A stretch of 64,000 bases of DNA from Triatoma infestans (taxonomy: Eukaryota > Arthropoda > Insecta > Hemiptera > Reduviidae). The DNA lies in NCBI GenBank assembly GCA_011037195.1, contig JAAEAF010002708.1:1-64000 (forward strand), in the 5' to 3' direction. The notes under the pieces are model-generated. The model ran no database searches. It saw only the letters and a program-made list of their open reading frames with translations, and had not been told where the DNA came from. This document shows, one piece after another, positions 36,098 to 47,530 of this stretch (within the stretch, counting starts at the first letter, position 1; the number at the start of each line of letters is the position of its first letter). The position numbers were made by a program, and so were the translations under genes.

Positions 36098-36382
36098 CTA
36101 TCCATTACTTGATAGAAAGTGAATGAGGCTTCTGGGCAACCCGCAGAAGGGATCGGGGCCTATAAAGGTATTATTCGAGCCCTCCCGCGCCAGGACATCC
36201 GCCCTTTCCTTACCAAGGAACCCCGCATGGCCCGGCACCCAGGCGAGTGTCAGCTTATTCCGAGCACCCACCTCGGTTAGGGCAGATAGGCAGTCCCACA
36301 CCAGTCTTGAGACTATTTTTTGCGGGGAAAGTGCCTTCAGGGCTGCCTGACTGTCGGAATATGGCCACTCTTTTACCCACAA
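36098..36382 (-). pseudogene. LINE A RNase H domain
   Basis: Reads YSDSQAALKAL (catalytic Asp of the DSQAA motif), then LAWVPGHAGFLGKERADVLA (His and final Asp region). These are the two hallmark segments of LINE-encoded RNase H, which removes RNA from the cDNA hybrid. The start of the domain (DGS motif) lies upstream in another frame. Confidence 0.85.
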
Positions 36383-37084
36383 ACCCTTGCCTTATAATCT
36401 CCTTAGCGCAGAGTTGTAACGCCACAACTTCACCTAAAAGACCATAGCGTACTTCCCTAGGCTGGCCTTAATCTTAACTTTAGGCCTGCCCCCATAGACT
36501 TCCGCTCCGACCAAGCCGGAGTTTTAGAGCCGTCTGTATACCAGACCGAGTTACCGAGCAGAGGGGGATCCCAATGGTATAACAATGGTATGGGGGTTCC
36601 CTGATCGGTATAACAATGTGGAAGTTCCTTTCAAAATAAAGCTTGGGAACCATCCTATCGGTAGGCATGCCAAGTACCTGGTCAGCCTTAACTTCTTCTA
36701 TCAACCTCTGGTTAACAGAATCATGCCTAGAGGTGATAGGTGGCGGCCTCTGCAGGAACCTATGAATGCCCATTCTGGCTTCGCCTTGAATGAGAAGATG
36801 CAACGGTGGAAAGTTAAGGAGGACCTCCAACGCCCCGTGGAACCCAGGCTTGCTTGCCTTAGGATTCCACTCAGCCTCCCCAACGTCCCCTTCTGCTGAG
36901 GTTTGGTCCACCAGACTACCGACCCATACGTGATCATGGCTCTAATGACCCTGGTATAAATCCAGAGGGTCAGTTCCTGCCACAGAGTCGTCTGCACCTG
37001 TTGAACGACACATTGGCCTTGAGTGCAGTCTTGTCGATGTGTTGATTCCAAGTGAGTCTGCAGTCAAATGTAACCCCTAGGTAT

Positions 37085-38328
37085 TTAGCATCCAGCGCAA
37101 ATAGAATCGGAGTGCGACCCAAGTAACGTGAAAGGAACTATTATGGTTTTGTGGGGGTTTATGGATAGCTCCTCCTCCCTACACCAGTTCCTGACCATGT
37201 TAAGAGCGGCTTGTACCCGCTCTGAGATTTTACTGGGAAGTTTGCCTCTTACTACAATCGCTAAGTCATCTGCGTAGCCCAGACTCGTAGCCATTCGCAG
37301 ATAGGTCATGGAGGAGGTCATCAACGACCAGTGTCCACATCAGAGGGGATAATACTCCTCCTTGTAGGCACCCCCTCCCTACTTTCACCCTAAGGGAGGT
37401 TTGGCCTATAGTGGAAGTATTAATTCTATTTCTTAGACCAGACTCCATCCAGTCGCATTACGCTGCTGGTACTCCTCTTCTTTGGAGAGAGTTGGTGACC
37501 GAGGAACGCAGTACATAATTGAATGCGCCATCTATGTCTAAAAAGGTGGCTACCGCAATCTCTTTATCCTCTAGGGATTTTGAGAGTAACCTACTGAGAT
37601 CATCCAGAGCGGCCTCTGCCGACCTACCTGGTTAATTGGCGGGCACTTAGAGGGATTGCAACTAAGAACCTCATCCCTAATGAACCTGTCCGCCAATCTT
37701 TCTAAAGTTTTGCTTAGGAGAGAAGATAAGCTAATCGGTCTATAAGAGCCCGGCGTTAGATCAGACACTCTACCCACCTAAGGAAGGTAGATTACTCTGA
37801 CAATACGCCACGTTACCGGTGTATATCGACGGACTATGCATGCCCTAAATATTTTACACAGGTATGGTAACAGATTTATAGTCCTTCTTGTAGAAGGACC
37901 AGATAAATCCCATCTATCCCTGGAGATTTGAAGGGTTGGGATTTGTTTACGGCCCACCTGACCTCATTCGGCCTAGTGATAAAAGTGGCAAGCTTCCGAT
38001 CCTCTGGGGATGGTCTAATGTGCCTTTTCTCAGGGGAAACCGCCACCTCTAAGCCTTGCAGTCGGGACGAGCCTGGAAAATGCGTCTTCATGAGGAGCTC
38101 TAGGCTTTCCTTTTCCGAGACAGTGAAGGTTCCATCGCTTTTCTTGAGGAACCCCATTTCATACGCAGTACCGTCTTTGGCCAGGATTCTGTTGATTCTG
38201 GCGCACGAAGGAATATCTACAATCTCCTCGCAAAACCTCCTCCACGAACCTCTTTTTGCTCTCCTAATTTCTTTGTTGCACTGCTTGCGAACCTCTTTTT
38301 GCTCTCCTAATTTCTTTGTTGCCCTCAA
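37085..38328 (-). pseudogene. LINE A reverse transcriptase, in several frames
   Basis: Pieces in order: RT fingers KSPGIDGIYLVLLQ (about 37876-38328), PGSYRPISLSSLLSKTLERL (37571-37777), GCLQGGVLSPLMWTLVVDDL (37266-37448) and YADDLAIVV (37085-37324). LQGGVLSP-LW and YADDLAI are typical of the I/R1 group. The catalytic DD is retained, but the reading frame changes between each piece. A 43-bp tandem duplication disrupts the linker at 38245. Confidence 0.8.
38245..38321. repeat. 43-bp tandem duplication inside LINE A
   Basis: The segment starting CGAACCTCTTTTTGCTCTCC at 38245 repeats at 38288 (second copy slightly shorter). It is a local duplication that further breaks the LINE frame. Confidence 0.85.
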
Positions 38329-38581
38329 CTTTTGTGGTGATTGTTCCTCATCGGATTGTTCCGAGGTCTTTCCAATTTGTGGTCGTGACCTTTCAGGGCA
38401 GTTTTTCGATGCGAGGAGGTGTCGATGTCGAATCTGATGTGCCTATGATTGGAACATGACGGTTCCGACGACACATGCCAATTCTTAATCATGCCACACA
38501 TCCTAAGATTGGTCAGGGTCAAGTCCTACACCTCCCTCCCGACCACCGTGATGAAGGTGGGTTCCTTACCTATGTTAGATA

Positions 38582-39077
38582 TTAGTAACCCTTTACCATA
38601 GATAAATTCCAAAAGGGACTTACCTCTGCTGTTGCAGTTGCTGCTTCCCATGTGATGTGGTGCGCATTGGCGTCACAGCTCACGAGAAACGGAAGATTCC
38701 TTGCTTCGCAGTAGGTGATGATGTCCGTCAACAGCTGGTCATCACCTGGGAAGTAGGCAGAACAGACGACTATTCTTCTAGTTCCGCCTTTGGTAGAGAC
38801 CGAGATGATTGCTGTAACAAGTTGCCTGGACAAAGTGTTAGCAGTAACAACAGTCAATCTGATTGTTAAGAACTATACAGGCTCTGGGTTTCCCGGAGCC
38901 TCTGCAGTACAGTACTTTACCTCGAAGGGGGCAAATGCCTCTGACCTCTTCAGCCACTAGCCACGGTTCCTGCACCAGAGCAATGTGCAGGCACTCTGAG
39001 TCAAACCTCCTAGACAGGACAGCCGAAGCGGCCCTGGCATGATGGAGGTTGACTTGCAGGATCCGTAGCCCCATCAT
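38582..39077 (-). pseudogene. LINE A AP endonuclease
   Basis: Two overlapping frames: LRILQVNLHHARAASAVLSR with LVQEPWL (catalytic Asn and Glu, 38838-39077), then VVCSAYFPGDD and FLVSCDANAHHITW (Asp/Asn pair, 38582-38857). LQVNL-HARAA and SCDANAHH--W are characteristic of R1/I-group endonucleases. Confidence 0.85.
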
Positions 39078-39756
39078 TGTGATGTGGTAGTGGGGGGTTG
39101 AGAAGACGTGCTAGGCTCGTCTTTCCGCCGTTCACCAGCACATGCTGAGTGGCCTGAGGTCTTAACAGCGGACTAGTCCTCCGGTGGCGACGGACATGCC
39201 CTCCCCTCTTGGTTTCCTTGCTTCTCTTCTCGTATTTCTTCCGGTTAGCCGAGGCCCTTTGTGCGCTAATCCACACGCCGGTTCAATCGCGGTGGTCAGC
39301 GCTAACGCACGAGGGTCGGAAGCTTCCTCCGACTGGCCAAACGCCTTGGCGGAGGTAGATTCCATTTGCGCCTCACCTGTTTAGTCTTTGGTTCGAAATT
39401 TAATTCTTCCGAACCCACAGTATGGAGACATGTCCAGCCTCCTCAAAGCCTCCAGGGACTCCTGTCTCATGGAAAAAGTGAAGAGCTGGCTCTTGCACTT
39501 CCCTGGTTGCCAAACCTTAACAGGTTGACTACCTGCTCTGCCTTAACTGGCTCGCCGTCCTCATTTGGCCCGAAAACCGAGCACACTACAGGCTTCGGGA
39601 CTCGTCCTCTACCAGGGTCCTGAGGGCAGCGCCTTCCCAGGGCCGCAGCGAAGGCCGACCTCCATCACCCAGGCCGCACTTTATTATTCGCACACTCCTA
39701 GCCACCGTACCTAGCGCATAGCGCCAAAACCGGTGCCTATGGTCACTTGGCCTTGC

Positions 39757-40714
39757 CTAAGTTATAGGCAAGTTACCGTCCCTGCCACGGGGAGGCGGAC
39801 CTCTACTTATCCGTCTAGTCCTTCGTATGGTCGCTACTTCTTGAGCAAACTCCATAAAGTCTTCGAAATTCATAGCATTCTTTATCAGTTCCTTACATTC
39901 TCCCGGCCAGTTCTCCCCCCTACTTATCAAGGGCGTGATAGAGCTTGAATTCCATATGGATTCTAGCCTCGTCGAGGAGAGGGCACCGGAAGAGAATGTG
40001 ATGCATTGTGTCCCGTTGACCGCATTCACAATCTGGGGAATCTTTCAATCCCAAGTCGAAGAGCTTAGAATTGAACTCCCTGTGACCCGTGAAATATTGT
40101 GTAACGGTCTGGGATAGCCGCAACCATCGCATCGACAGTCTGTGATGCAGATTCGGAAAGAACTCATAAGTGGTTCTTCCTGTCACTGCCTCATCCCAGC
40201 GTCTTTGCCACTTCCCTATCTCATACTCTAGGATCGTTTTCTTTACGAGAGCAGGAGGCATCTGACTAGACAACTCCCGACCATCAAGGACGATCATTCC
40301 CCTTTTTTGGTGCTTGTATCTTAGGGCCCTCATCTCTGCTTGGAGATCGAGCGGCAACACTCCAGCGACCACCGGTAAGGAGACCGTGGATGATGTCGCA
40401 TAGGCCCTAGTCACTGAGCATAAAATAGCTCTTTGCATTCTTAGTAGAATGCCGCTGTACGACTGCATGTCCAGCTTGTCAGCCCAACAGGCAGCTGCGT
40501 ACGTTGCGACATTCTCTATCACGCCCTTGTAGATGGTCAGAGCCACACCAGTCTTCAGCCCCCACTCTCCACGGGCTACTCTTTTGATCCCCTGGTATAA
40601 GTTGAGACATCTTGAGGCAACTCGCTGAATATGGGGCTTAAAAGAAAGCTTCCAATCCAGGAGCACGCCCAGATACTCAAACTGGGTTACGTGGGCTATT
40701 CTTTGTTTGTCCAA
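39757..40714 (-). pseudogene. LINE B C-terminal domain with CCHC-type motif
   Basis: The piece 39920-40714 reads HVTQFEYLGVLLDWKLSFKP, a long helical region and finally DCECGQRDTMHHILFRCPLL. This is the C-X-C-X7-H-X4-C zinc-binding motif found near the C-terminus of R1-group ORF2 proteins, thought to help position target DNA or RNA. The end of the protein (39757-40029) is in another frame. Confidence 0.8.
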
Positions 40715-41628
40715 CCGGATCCAAGTGGGTGACAGGGATGAAGCTTGCCTTTCATGAGCATCTCTTTTGACTTCTCAAACGAAATCTGCAGCTTTTTCTC
40801 TTGACACCATCTTTTTATTTGGGACACAGCTGTGCTAGCATCCTCCTCTATCTCCCTACGAGAATCTCCATGGACAACTATTGCTAGGTCGTCAGCGTAT
40901 GCAACCGAATCACAATAATCCAATTTATCAGTTTGTTCTAACAGCTCTTCCATCACTAGGTTCCTCAGGAACGGGCCCACTACCGAGCCCTGCGGACAAC
41001 CTTTGGTTATTGGTCATGAGACCTCGCCGGCTTAAGTTACTAACATCGCCACCATCTGGGTAAGGTAACTTTGTGTAAGTTTTAGAAGATATGCTGGACA
41101 ATCTCGTCTTTTAAGTGACTCCAAAACAGTCGGCCACCAGACATTATCAAAGGCCCCAGCTATGTCCAGGAATACTGTGAGAACGTACTTGTGCCCACTG
41201 CCACGGACCAATTCGAGGATTTTCATGATAGCATCTGTCGTCGATCTTCCCTATACAAACCCATACTGGTTGGGACTGAAACTGATAAAGCTTTTTAATC
41301 TCATTATAATCAGTTTCTTCAGCAGTTTCCCGAAAACGGGCAGCAGTTGTATCAATCGATACGACTTTGCATTATCAACGGGCTTGTTTGATCCTTTATA
41401 TGAAACTTTTACAAGCCCTGTTTTCCATTGACTGGGAAAATATCCCAATCTCAGGCATCCATTGAAAAGGTCGAGCAGATATTGACTTAATACGTCCTCG
41501 TTCTTCCGGACAGTCCAGGACTGTCCCCAGGCCGCACTGTCTGCATCGGCATAGGTGAGCAGGAGATATCCCGATTTATGAGTGCGTTTAAGAAAACGCA
41601 CTTGGCAATCCTCCGTAGAGGCCGCCAT
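40696..41628 (-). pseudogene. LINE B reverse transcriptase, broken
   Basis: Pieces: PSQWKTGLVKVSYKGSNK with SYRLIQLLPVFGKLLKKLI (41251-41628), FLDIAGAFDNVWWPTVLESL (41032-41226, first catalytic Asp) and VAYADDLAIVVHGDSRREIE (40696-40980, catalytic DD). The order matches R1-type RT. Frameshifts lie between the pieces. Confidence 0.8.
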
Positions 41629-42139
41629 GGTGGCAAGTAGGGATTTCTGGATGGCCTTTAGAATCTCCAGATCAAAGTGCGTGTCTGGTTAATTGGTCGC
41701 GGGAATCGCAACCTTCGAGGTTCCTGTTTATTGGATTTTTTAGTGCTTATCATGTTGTTCCCACGAGAAGCTGGGGAAATAAGTCCACCCGGTGAGAGCC
41801 CCGCAGTGACCGGGTAAGCCTACTTATTCTGGGATGGCGCCTGGTATCCAGTGGCTCCGTGACCAACAATCCTATAGGTACGGGTTGCATAACACCGTAG
41901 GATTGAGCCGGACGGAGAGGCAGGATGAGGTGAGATGGAAAATAGGAAGATGGTGATGAAGAATAGGAAGCGAACGAGGGGTAATCGTTGACCCACCATT
42001 GCCCTAGTTAGCCGTGACACCGGAAAAACCTAGGCGCCACGTTGCCCAGCCCCCACGATATGGGCGTTAGGGTTGGCTCGCTGCCCCACTGGAATCGCCG
42101 AAGCTTTTAACCGTGAAGCAGCATTTGGGGGCTAGAGTC

Positions 42140-42760
42140 AGGTAACAAATTTTGCTTACAATAATGCTTAAGCTAAACTCTATCAGCTGGTTTATTAAAG
42201 TACGAATAGAGCTGCTATATTTAAATATATATCTATGTTACAACTCCTTGCTATGAGCGTATTCCAATAAACAAATAAATAAATAAATACATATACTTCC
42301 CCAATCCACAAGTTGCACTATACTCGTTATGCAACAAGAAGAAGGTTCCATTTTACACTTGTCTGCCCAATCTTGGCTGAATTTCGTGTTAAATATTTAT
42401 TAAAAACATGCTGGATTTTATTGATTTATTTCATATTTGAAAAGTAAAGATAGAGCTAGTTTAATAAATTATTGTATTTGGAAGTATAGGTATTTTTTAT
42501 TAAAGAATGTAAATTATTAATTTCAGATTTTATTGTTTTCTAACACTATTTGCATTAAAATAAATTCTCCAATTTATCTTCATTAAATTCTTTTTATTGT
42601 ATTTTTCATATAGAAATATTTACTTGCTTATTATTCGTTGTACTTTGTGCAAAACGGATTTCATGACAACCCTCAGGCGGTCAACTGACCGTGAAAAGTC
42701 TGTTTTTTGTTTTGTAAAATGTTATAAAAACTGTAAATATTTCAAAACTAGATTATTATC
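42140..42760. other. AT-rich stretch, no gene seen
   Basis: Base composition returns sharply to AT-rich after the GC-rich LINE block. Nothing recognisable. Confidence 0.4.
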
Positions 42761-42764
42761 ATTT

Positions 42765-42977
42765 TAATTTAAGGCGCGTCAGCATCTGTGGTCACTGGCG
42801 CCCAGAGTCTAGTCAATTGCGCTGCCGTCCTCGGGACAGTGTTCACTCAGACAGTGTTGATACAGACAACAATGTCCATCATCGGACCGTGAGCTGTACG
42901 TGCTCCTAGGAAGAAAAAATCTAAGGGCAGCATAGCTGGACTCGAACCCTGGAGCTAACCACTGAGCTAATCCCTTC

Positions 42978-42980
<3 letters not shown>
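42765..42980 (-). mobile_element. tRNA-derived SINE, copy S1
   Basis: On the minus strand an A-box TAGCTCAGTGG (42959-42969) and B-box GGTTCGAGTCC (42938-42948) are at tRNA-like spacing. A body containing CCCTTAGATTTTTTCTTCC follows, then a tail GCTGACGCGCCTTAAATT. Copies S2, S3 and S4 share body or tail. A compound microsatellite abuts the head (42978 onward). Confidence 0.75.
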
Positions 42981-43117
<137 letters not shown>

Positions 43118-43124
43118 ATGAAGT

Positions 43125-43560
43125 TTAAAGAAAATCCGTTGGTGCCATTGTCGAGAATGTAAATTGATGAAACAATAGATAAATGTTATCTTAAAACAGT
43201 ACATAGATAAGTTGATATAAAAATAATCAAAGAATCTCGGCCTTACCGAGAAAATCGCAAACAACTGGAAACTCCATTCAGTAATGTGGTACTTTCGGTT
43301 GAGGAATTTTGATAGGTAAGTTCCCGTCGGATCCCATGGTGATACCCAGACGGAAGGAATGTCAAGTATGAACTATTTGCGATTTTTCAGTTTTTAAACT
43401 AAGCTATAAAAATAGGCACACACATACACACCAATTTCTAAAAACCCCTTTTTCTGACTCAGGGGACCTCAAAACGTGTATTTTTAGTGAATGTTCAATA
43501 TCGAAAATTTGACAAGATCGCAATACTTCCTCTTACTAGGGAGTAAGAGAAAATAGAAAC
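43125..43560. repeat. Family R copy, right arm with terminal hairpin
   Basis: GGTTGAGGAATTTTGATAGG, GTCGGATCCCATGGTGATAC, the CA-rich stretch (about 43418-43430), CAGGGGACCTCAAAACG and the terminal TACTTCCTCTTACTAGGGAG / TAAGAGAAA hairpin (about 43525-43554). Confidence 0.6.
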
Positions 43561-44510
43561 CAATTTTTCGTTCTCAAAGGATCCTCAAAACATGTACATC
43601 TAATAAATAAATAAATTAATTAATAATCACCATTCAAAAGAAATGAGTATGAAAGAGAAATAATGGAACTGAAATCAGTTTTTAACAAGAGAAAGGGGCA
43701 GAGATTTTATGAGTGTATATTATAAAAAAAAGAAGAAAAAAAAAATGGAGGTAATTATGTATTAATTAGTCATAATAATAATAATAATAATAAGATCGTC
43801 AGCTGTGATTAACAAATAAACAGTAATACTGTTAACACAACACCTTGATTTTTTTTATTTTATTTTTACTAGTATTCATTTAGCAAACGACTAACATTTA
43901 GGTCAAGGTGGCATTGTTATAGAGTTCAGGAGGGATGGTTGTATGGTAGATAAAGTAGTCAGTGAGTTGAATATGTGTGTGTGTGTGTGTGTATTTTCAT
44001 GAAATCGTAACAAATAACAATGGAAACAATGTCGGGGATCCTCCCAAGATGTTGACTAACTTTACAATAAAATATATATACAAACTCACACACATACACA
44101 CACACATATTCACTTTACAATATATACATATATACAATTGTACAATATTACACATACACTCACACATTAGTGATAACTAAATTAAGAAAGAAAGAAACAA
44201 GAAAAGAAATTGCACACACACGAACCATTCTTAAATATTTATCTTATGCACTATCAAGTCAAGGTAAAGCCATTAAGATGCCGTGTGAATTATTGCCCAA
44301 TATAAAAATTAGCCCCCCCCCAAAAAAAAAACCAACAAAAAACAAATGAATTAACGACGCTCAAAAGAAAAAAAAATCCATATTATATTGGTAATAAAAT
44401 TTTTATTGCAAGGACAAATATTTATTTATTAATGATAATTAATTTTTTAATCTAAGTAGAAGTTGTAGCGAAACTTTCCAATACTTTGTGTAATATTGAA
44501 AATATTATAA
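43560..44510. other. AT-rich stretch with microsatellites
   Basis: (AAT)n at about 43770-43793, (TG)n at about 43974-43993 and CA-rich sequence at about 44085-44165. No gene seen. Confidence 0.45.
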
Positions 44511-44514
44511 TAAT

Positions 44515-45330
44515 TCCATTTTTAATGTGACCGAACATAACACCAGAAAAATCTCTAATTAGAAGTTTTGAAAAAAATGAATTTCTGGTTAATTTTTCTC
44601 TAAAGCAAGTAAAAAAGTTCCTTAGGGGCCTATTTACATTCTCTAACTACTGCGATTGGGTCAAATTTTCGATATCGAGTTTTCACCGGAAATACAAGTT
44701 TTGAAGTTCCCTGGCTACAAAAAAAGTTTCTTTTTTGAAAATGTTCTGTGTTTGGGTGTCCGTTTATGTGAACAGCTTAGCGCCAAAAACGGAACGTCGC
44801 AGAAAAATGTAAACTTGACATTCTGTTTAGGTTTCACCCTGGGGTCCGACAGAAAGTCATCTGTCTTAAAATTCCTCAGAGACATTTTCCCGTGGTAGCC
44901 TGCTTCATTTTGTGGTCATCGACCGGTTTCGGGCGTTCGCCCATCTTCAGGATGTGTTTGTCACAGTATTGATAACACAGACATGCACAGAGCAAATGCA
45001 GTTTATACTGAAAAAAATTTTGAAGACCACAAAATGAAGCAGGCTACCACGAGAAATGTCTCTGATGCTTTCCAGCTCTGCGGAATCAACCACCACAACA
45101 ATTAAAATTCCTCACCCAGGTGTACCACTTTACTGGATTTTTCAATTTTATGTTTTGTGATTTTGTTAAAAACGGTTCCAATGATTTTCTTTTAACTTAA
45201 TAATATCAACTACACTTATAAAGATCTACAACTTTTATTATAAAAGTTTCTCCAGGAAAATTCATTTAAGGGCACTTTTGGGGGAGGGGTGAGGTTATGG
45301 TTCGTCTATTGTGATATTTTAGTTTATTTA
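44515..45330. repeat. Family R copy, interrupted by palindromic MITE P2
   Basis: Left arm: CAAATTTTCGATATCGAG, TTTCACCGGAAATACAAG, AACAGCTTAGCGCC, GGTTTCACCCTGGGGTCCGA. It is interrupted at 44879-45103, then resumes with CAGGTGTACCACTTTACTGG and the inner blocks, up to GGGAGGGGTGAGGTTATGG. Confidence 0.6.
44868..45114. mobile_element. Palindromic MITE P2 with 11-bp flanking duplication
   Basis: The element (44879-45103) has the same arms as P1 (GTGGTAGCCTGCTTCATTTT mirrored by AAAATGAAGCAGGCTACCAC) and the tail TCCAGCTCTGCGGAATCAACC. AAAATTCCTCA is present on both sides (44868-44878 and 45104-45114) and is single in other family R copies, so it is a genuine target duplication. Confidence 0.8.
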
Positions 45331-45359
45331 GTTTATCATCTAATTAATATTAATCGCTT

Positions 45360-45483
45360 CCAAGCGGAGGCCCCGGGTTTGAGTCCAGCAGTGCTGCCCT
45401 TAGATTTTCTCTTCTTAGGGATTTTCTCTACATCTCACTGAGAAGCCTCCGGTCGCTAATGACAACAGATGTTGACGCGCCAG
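45360..45483 (+). mobile_element. SINE copy S2, 5'-truncated
   Basis: Begins near the B-box-like GGGTTTGAGTCC (45375-45386), continues with CAGTGCTGCCCTTAGATTTT and ends GATGTTGACGCGCC, matching S1 and S3. Confidence 0.65.
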
Positions 45484-45834
45484 AAATTTACATAAAAAAA
45501 AATGCAGTACCGATTTTTTTCGAAACTATATTTCACAAACCAAGAGAAGTAATAAGTAGTTTAAGAAAAATATGTAAGGATAATAAAGGTTTACAGAAAA
45601 AAGAACAGGACCTTGATATAATAAAATATCCACCTTACAACAGAGAGAACTCAGAGAAGTGGGGATATAGCGCGCTCCAATAAGAAGAAGATACGCTATG
45701 ACCCAGTGACGTTAATTCACTGGTTGGAACGCAATTTTAACACTTACTGGTAATTCCAACAAGTTCATTAATAATGACTGAAATAAACTGCATAAGAGGG
45801 GATCTGATTATTGTCGCACGTTCAGAATTAAAAA

Positions 45835-46261
45835 TTTAAAATAATCTTTTGTTAAACATTCACACAATTTAATTAAGCATTTTCTTTAAAATTGCAACGC
45901 TTCAATGTTTAGTTGGACTGTTGATAAAAGAAAGGTGGTCGGGGTTTTATTTGTATATTACTGAGCGGACTTGAGTTGAGCGCCCTAATAAAAAACCAAC
46001 TACGCTGGTGCAGTTTAAATTTAAACACAACAACACGATCCCCCCCCCCGCAACACATCTAAAACCAATGTTTTCGAAAAAATGTTTTAAATTATCTGAG
46101 CAGCGAGCATTCCAAGTTTAATGAAAATCGTTGAAGCTAATTTCGAGAAAATTTCGAAAATCTCAAAAACCTATTCTCTGATGCCATGGTATACCTAAAC
46201 GTAATACCAAGTTCGAACTTTCTGCGATTTTTGGTTTTTGAAATATTTTGTTAACACACAA

Positions 46262-46315
<54 letters not shown>

Positions 46316-46445
46316 AGTATTCGCTAAGAATATTTTTTTATATTCAGTGAACCTTGAAACGTGTATTTCCGGTAAAAATCCCAATTTCGGAAATTTCACA
46401 CGAACGCAATACTTGCTCTTACTAAGTAGTAAGAGAAAGTAATAA
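45835..46445. repeat. Family R copy with long (CA)n and terminal hairpin
   Basis: CATTCACACAATTT, TTTAAAATTGCAACG, AATGAAAATCGTTGAAGC, ATGCCATGGTATACCTAAACG, (CA)n at about 46263-46312, then TACTTGCTCTTACTAAGTAG / TAAGAGAAAGTA (about 46408-46440). Confidence 0.6.
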
Positions 46446-46469
46446 TAATGATAATATTTTCTTACAGAG

Positions 46470-46713
46470 AATGGTTTAGCTTAGTGGTAGCGTACTGGTC
46501 TAGCAACACGGATGTTCTGGGTTCGAGACCATCAGTACTGCTCTTAGATTTTCTTTTCCTAGGAGCTTCGATAACTGTCTTACGGTGATGAAACAGTATT
46601 GTCTGTAACGATAGAACATTATCTGGAGGCCAGCAGTGCACTGAGTAAGCTCCGGATATTAATCCGGAAATAAATTTGGCTGACACGCCTTAAATTTAAA
46701 AAAAAAAAAAAAA
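46470..46713 (+). mobile_element. SINE copy S3, full length
   Basis: A-box TAGCTTAGTGG (46477-46487), B-box GGTTCGAGACC (46520-46530), body with CTGCTCTTAGATTTTC and CCTAGGAGC, then tail GGCTGACACGCCTTAAATTT plus an A-run (about 46696-46713). This is the best copy for defining the family, at about 240 bp. Transcription would be by RNA polymerase III from the internal boxes, with retroposition by a LINE in trans. Confidence 0.8.
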
Positions 46714-46714
46714 T

Positions 46715-47052
46715 CGTCCATAACTACCTTAAATGAACTTTCCACTGTATTTCTAATTAGTAAACCAAATATAAAGAAAACTATCAAAGTTTTTATGGAG
46801 AAAGTCGCATAAAACTGAAAAACTATTCAATAAAAACGCACTTCCGGTGAACTGATTTTTATTCAAACTTGGCCTCCTTAACTCTAATTATTATTATTCA
46901 GATGGTAGAATTGCATAATGAACTAAAAATAGCACTTTAGAGGAAAACAAAACCCCACCTCTCCACCAAAAGCCCCTTGAATGAATGTTCGCGAAGAAAT
47001 GTTTCAAAGTTGTATCTTTTTATACGTATATATGTGAAGTTAATGTACTAAG
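46715..47052. repeat. Family R copy, left half, split by the LTR element
   Basis: ACGCACTTCCGGTGAACTG, AGCACTTTAGAGGAAAAC and CCCCACCTCTCC lead to the insertion at 47053. The other half continues at 56746 (TAAGTTTAACAAAAAAATTG, GAGCCGTTTTTGAT) up to about 57065 (ATCACAATACTTCCGCTTAC). Confidence 0.65.
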
Positions 47053-47395
47053 TGTAATGGTTGTAGGAGGAGATGTCGGTTGTAGATGTTGATAGATAAA
47101 TAACACCTCAATATCGGTATAAGTTATATAATTGATATATATGTATATGACTGACTGCCAAGGACTGTATACTTTACACTACAAGAACTGAACAGACTGA
47201 CTGACGTGGCTAAACGATGTGTACAATTCAAGTGTGAGACTGTGAACAGAATATCTCCTTTTTGACTCTGTCTCTCGTATATATATCCAACTGGCCTCTC
47301 CTCTCCTCTCTCTCGAGAGGGGCTCTTTCTCTCTGATGCGTGGTGGGGGTTCACTCGCTAGTGTGGATGAGTGGTGGGGGTTCACTACCCCTACA
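47053..47395 (-). repeat. LTR (3' LTR in element orientation)
   Basis: Bounded by TG...CA; 343 bp. Compared with the other LTR it has a few substitutions and several short insertions (near 47067-47090, 47253 and 47331-47343). Confidence 0.9.
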
Positions 47396-47409
47396 TCATC
47401 CCCCCTCCT
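47396..47409 (-). other. Polypurine tract of the LTR element
   Basis: Minus strand AGGAGGGGGGATGA lies directly before the minus-strand LTR start TGTAGGGG. It primes plus-strand DNA synthesis in retroelements. Confidence 0.85.
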
Positions 47410-47530
47410 GAAGTAATTTTTCGTTTGTGAAAAATTAGCGTTGGTAGCTTGGCTGAAACGATGATGTTGATGCTGCTAAATTTGTAGCATATGTGGCTAG
47501 CATGCTGTGCTTTTTTTTTTTTTTTTTTTT

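Larger units (their letters stand above)
35868..39730 (-). mobile_element. LINE A: I/R1-group LINE with RNase H, decayed
   Basis: Minus strand, 5' to 3': a GC-rich 5' region and possible ORF1 remnant (about 39730-39080), AP endonuclease (about 39077-38580), reverse transcriptase (about 38330-37085), C-terminal region (about 37050-36480), RNase H (36382-36098) and a final zinc-finger-like tail (about 36095-35870; DNALCRFCRI-like, broken). At least nine frame segments are needed, so it is dead. The GC content is clearly higher than that of the surrounding DNA. Confidence 0.8.
39735..42140 (-). mobile_element. LINE B: R1-like LINE, internally deleted and frame-broken
   Basis: Minus strand: a GC-rich 5' region with short repeats (about 42140-41640), an unidentified N-terminal segment (from 41628), RT fingers and palm (41628-40696), then a C-terminal domain with a Cys/His motif (40714-39757). 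No endonuclease motifs are visible, so endonuclease and neighbouring sequence were probably lost by internal deletion. It lies directly upstream of LINE A in the same orientation. Confidence 0.75.

Noticed and set aside
37928..38437. 169-codon plus-strand ORF opposite LINE A
   Set aside because: Antisense shadow of the reverse-transcriptase region; the minus strand carries the recognisable motifs.
46248..46442. Short ORFs across (CA)n/(TG)n tracts (also near 1724, 3630, 32929)
   Set aside because: Open frames arise because dinucleotide repeats lack stop codons; they are shadows of microsatellites in family R.
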